8,820 nucleotides of DNA from assembly GCA_946999645.1 (NCBI GenBank), contig CAMQDS010000024.1, positions 1-8,820 on the forward strand. The letters run 5' to 3'. This stretch comes from an uncultured Bacteroidales bacterium. GTDB taxonomy: Bacteria; Bacteroidota; Bacteroidia; Bacteroidales; UBA932. Every line of letters starts with the position of its first letter. The stretch's first letter is position 1. The notes beneath the pieces are model-generated. The model worked only from the letters and a program-made list of their open reading frames with translations. It was not told the origin of the DNA and did no database searches. The translations under genes were made by a program, and so were the position numbers. Below are positions 7,511 to 8,820 of this stretch, in pieces.

Positions 7511-8671
7511 TTATTTTTTTATAATTTTTTCAGAATATAACTTGTCATTTATTTTTATTTCCAGTATGTATAGTCCAGAAATACAGTTACTCATATCTAT
7601 ATTCAAACTATATGAATTGCTAATAATCTGGTGGGGATCTGTATGTTGATACAATTTTCCCTGCATATCATAAAGATTATATGAGAATATTGCATCGCAT
7701 TTAAGGAAAAGGTTTAAGGTGAGCATATTCAAAACGGGATTTGGATAACATCTGTATCGGAAAAAACTTTCTTCCAAACCAATGTTAATATCATCCTTGC
7801 CTTGTGTCAGCAAAAAGCCTTTCTCTCTCTTTAGCATATCTAAAATCTTCCTGTTTAGTTCATCATTAGACAGATAATTGTGAAACTCTGGAGGATAATA
7901 AAACGCAGTTGAAAAACAAGGTATGATACTATTCCCATGTAAGTTACTCGTTGATATGGTTTCTAAGATTGGATAGCGATAGCCTGAGGCATACCATTTG
8001 TAGCTATCTATTGACAAGATATCACTATCTGATCTAACATAAGGAAACTTACAGAAAGAGTTGAATACCAAATCTACTGAATCATGTGAACTAATAGGAC
8101 TATTTAATGACTTTGACTTGTCTGATAGAATTTCCTTACTATGAATTCTCACAACATGCTGTAATGTGTCTCCATTTGGTAATATCATCCTTCCTGTAGC
8201 ATCTGCGATAGTAAAAGATGAACCATATGATGTGATATCCAATTTCTCACAATATCTTCCCTTACCATTAAAAAAGCAGTTTATACTATCTCCGTATACC
8301 ATTGGGAAACGAAGAAATAATTGTGGCTGATCATATTTCATAATAGTAGTTGGGTTCTCGTAGCCTGTTATAAGAAGTGAGTCATTACTAAGGACATAAT
8401 AATAGCGGGTTTGATGCTCTGTACCAACTATTATTTGGGGATTGTTAGGGAATGAGTTATAACATACAGAATAGGAATGGTCAATAAACCTTAACCCACT
8501 AAAATCCCAAAGAATATCCTTCCCACTTTTACCTGGATTCATATATGCTACTTGTTGCTTGACCAGTATGTCAGAGCTGCGTGGCATATTTGTTACCTTC
8601 TGTATAGCCTCTTGTGCAAAGGTAGCTTGCGATGATAGTGCAAACAGCACAAAAAATAATAGTTTTTTCAT
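7511..8671 (-). CDS. T9SS type A sorting-domain protein, function unknown
   Basis: This 386-residue secreted protein has a signal peptide at 1-19 (MKKLLFFVLFALSSQATFA, then Gln), so it first enters the periplasm by Sec. Residues about 20-305 are unrecognised: rich in aromatic and Ser residues, probably beta-strand, with WDFSGLRF near residue 55. Residues about 306-386 form a type A T9SS C-terminal sorting domain (TIGR04183/Por_Secre_tail type): YPNPVLN, then YNLYDMQGKLY, then SGLYILEIKINDKLYSEKI and a final KK. Such domains direct crossing of the outer membrane through the type IX translocon and are usually cleaved off, with release or surface attachment. It is the first gene of the cluster, 159 bp before the RHS pair, with its own candidate promoter. 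It could be a surface partner for RHS export, an adhesin, or unrelated; only the secretion route is well supported. Confidence 0.9.
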   Translation of the reverse strand: MKKLLFFVLFALSSQATFAQEAIQKVTNMPRSSDILVKQQVAYMNPGKSGKDILWDFSGLRFIDHSYSVCYNSFPNNPQIIVGTEHQTRYYYVLSNDSLLITGYENPTTIMKYDQPQLFLRFPMVYGDSINCFFNGKGRYCEKLDITSYGSSFTIADATGRMILPNGDTLQHVVRIHSKEILSDKSKSLNSPISSHDSVDLVFNSFCKFPYVRSDSDILSIDSYKWYASGYRYPILETISTSNLHGNSIIPCFSTAFYYPPEFHNYLSNDELNRKILDMLKREKGFLLTQGKDDINIGLEESFFRYRCYPNPVLNMLTLNLFLKCDAIFSYNLYDMQGKLYQHTDPHQIISNSYSLNIDMSNCISGLYILEIKINDKLYSEKIIKK

Positions 8672-8696
8672 ATATTGTTTAATTGGTTAGATGTTG

Positions 8697-8727
8697 CAAA
8701 TATATAAAAAATATAGATTCAAACAAT
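8697..8727 (-). promoter_or_regulatory. Candidate promoter of the gene cluster
   Basis: The minus strand reads TATATTTG at 8704-8697, matching the Bacteroidota -7 consensus TAnnTTTG. After 19 bp upstream it has ATTG at 8727-8724, matching three of four bases of the -33 TTTG. The 19-bp spacing is the usual one. Transcription would start near 8690, giving a leader of about 20 bases before the ATG at 8671. T/A tracts directly upstream (T6 at 8727-8732 and T9 at 8738-8746 on the plus strand) could act like an UP element. No Shine-Dalgarno sequence is present, which is normal for the phylum. Confidence 0.55.
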
Positions 8728-8771
8728 TTTTTAATTGTTTTTTTTTAATATTTCCTTAATTCCGCAGTAAC

Positions 8772-8797
8772 TATTCAGCGATAATAAACGTTGAATA
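8772..8797. repeat. Imperfect inverted repeat upstream of cluster
   Basis: Arms tattcagcg and cgttgaata, with an 8-base AT spacer, pair at 8 of 9 positions; the ninth is a G-T wobble on the plus strand. It lies about 45 bp upstream of the -33 element. It could be an operator or a remnant of an upstream transcript's end; there is no T-run after it on either strand, so a terminator is unlikely. Confidence 0.3.
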
Positions 8798-8820
8798 TCA
8801 ATAACTTATAAACGTAACAT

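Overview
The window looks like chromosomal DNA from an AT-rich member of the Bacteroidota, most likely a Prevotella-like Bacteroidales species. Three things support this. The first gene ends in a type IX secretion (T9SS) type A sorting domain. Two large RHS/YD-repeat proteins have the Bacteroidota-style N-termini and the C-terminal core with DPLAEKY. Candidate promoters follow the Bacteroidota TTTG / TAnnTTTG pattern, and no start has a Shine-Dalgarno sequence. The species cannot be fixed from this sequence.

All four convincing genes lie on the minus strand and read from right to left. In order of transcription they are: (1) 8671-7511, a secreted 386-residue protein with a T9SS sorting domain; (2) 7351-4409, a 980-residue secreted RHS-type protein with an SpvB-like front and a short YD-repeat tail; (3) 4402-899, a 1167-residue secreted DUF6443/RHS protein with the RHS-associated core and a 216-residue AT-rich C-terminal tip; (4) 822-361, a very AT-rich 153-residue membrane-anchored protein in the position of an immunity gene. 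Genes 2 and 3 are only 6 bp apart. Gene 4 has no promoter that I can see. A good candidate promoter precedes gene 1 and a weaker one precedes gene 2.

The simplest reading is a polymorphic-toxin locus. Genes 2 and 3 would together form one RHS shell split over two exported polypeptides, comparable in layout to the TcB/TcC cocoon of Tc toxins. The variable tip of gene 3 would be the cargo and gene 4 the protection factor. Gene 1 is the only product with a visible outer-membrane export signal. The family assignments and the composition shift are supported by the sequence; the toxin/immunity pairing and the role of T9SS are inference.

The left flank (1-360) has no convincing intact gene. It holds an 18-bp perfect palindrome and a plus-strand open stretch (160-369) with more coding-like composition than its surroundings, possibly a gene remnant. 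The right flank (8672-8820) holds the promoter of gene 1 and an imperfect inverted repeat. I saw no RNA gene, CRISPR array, insertion sequence or convincing intrinsic terminator.
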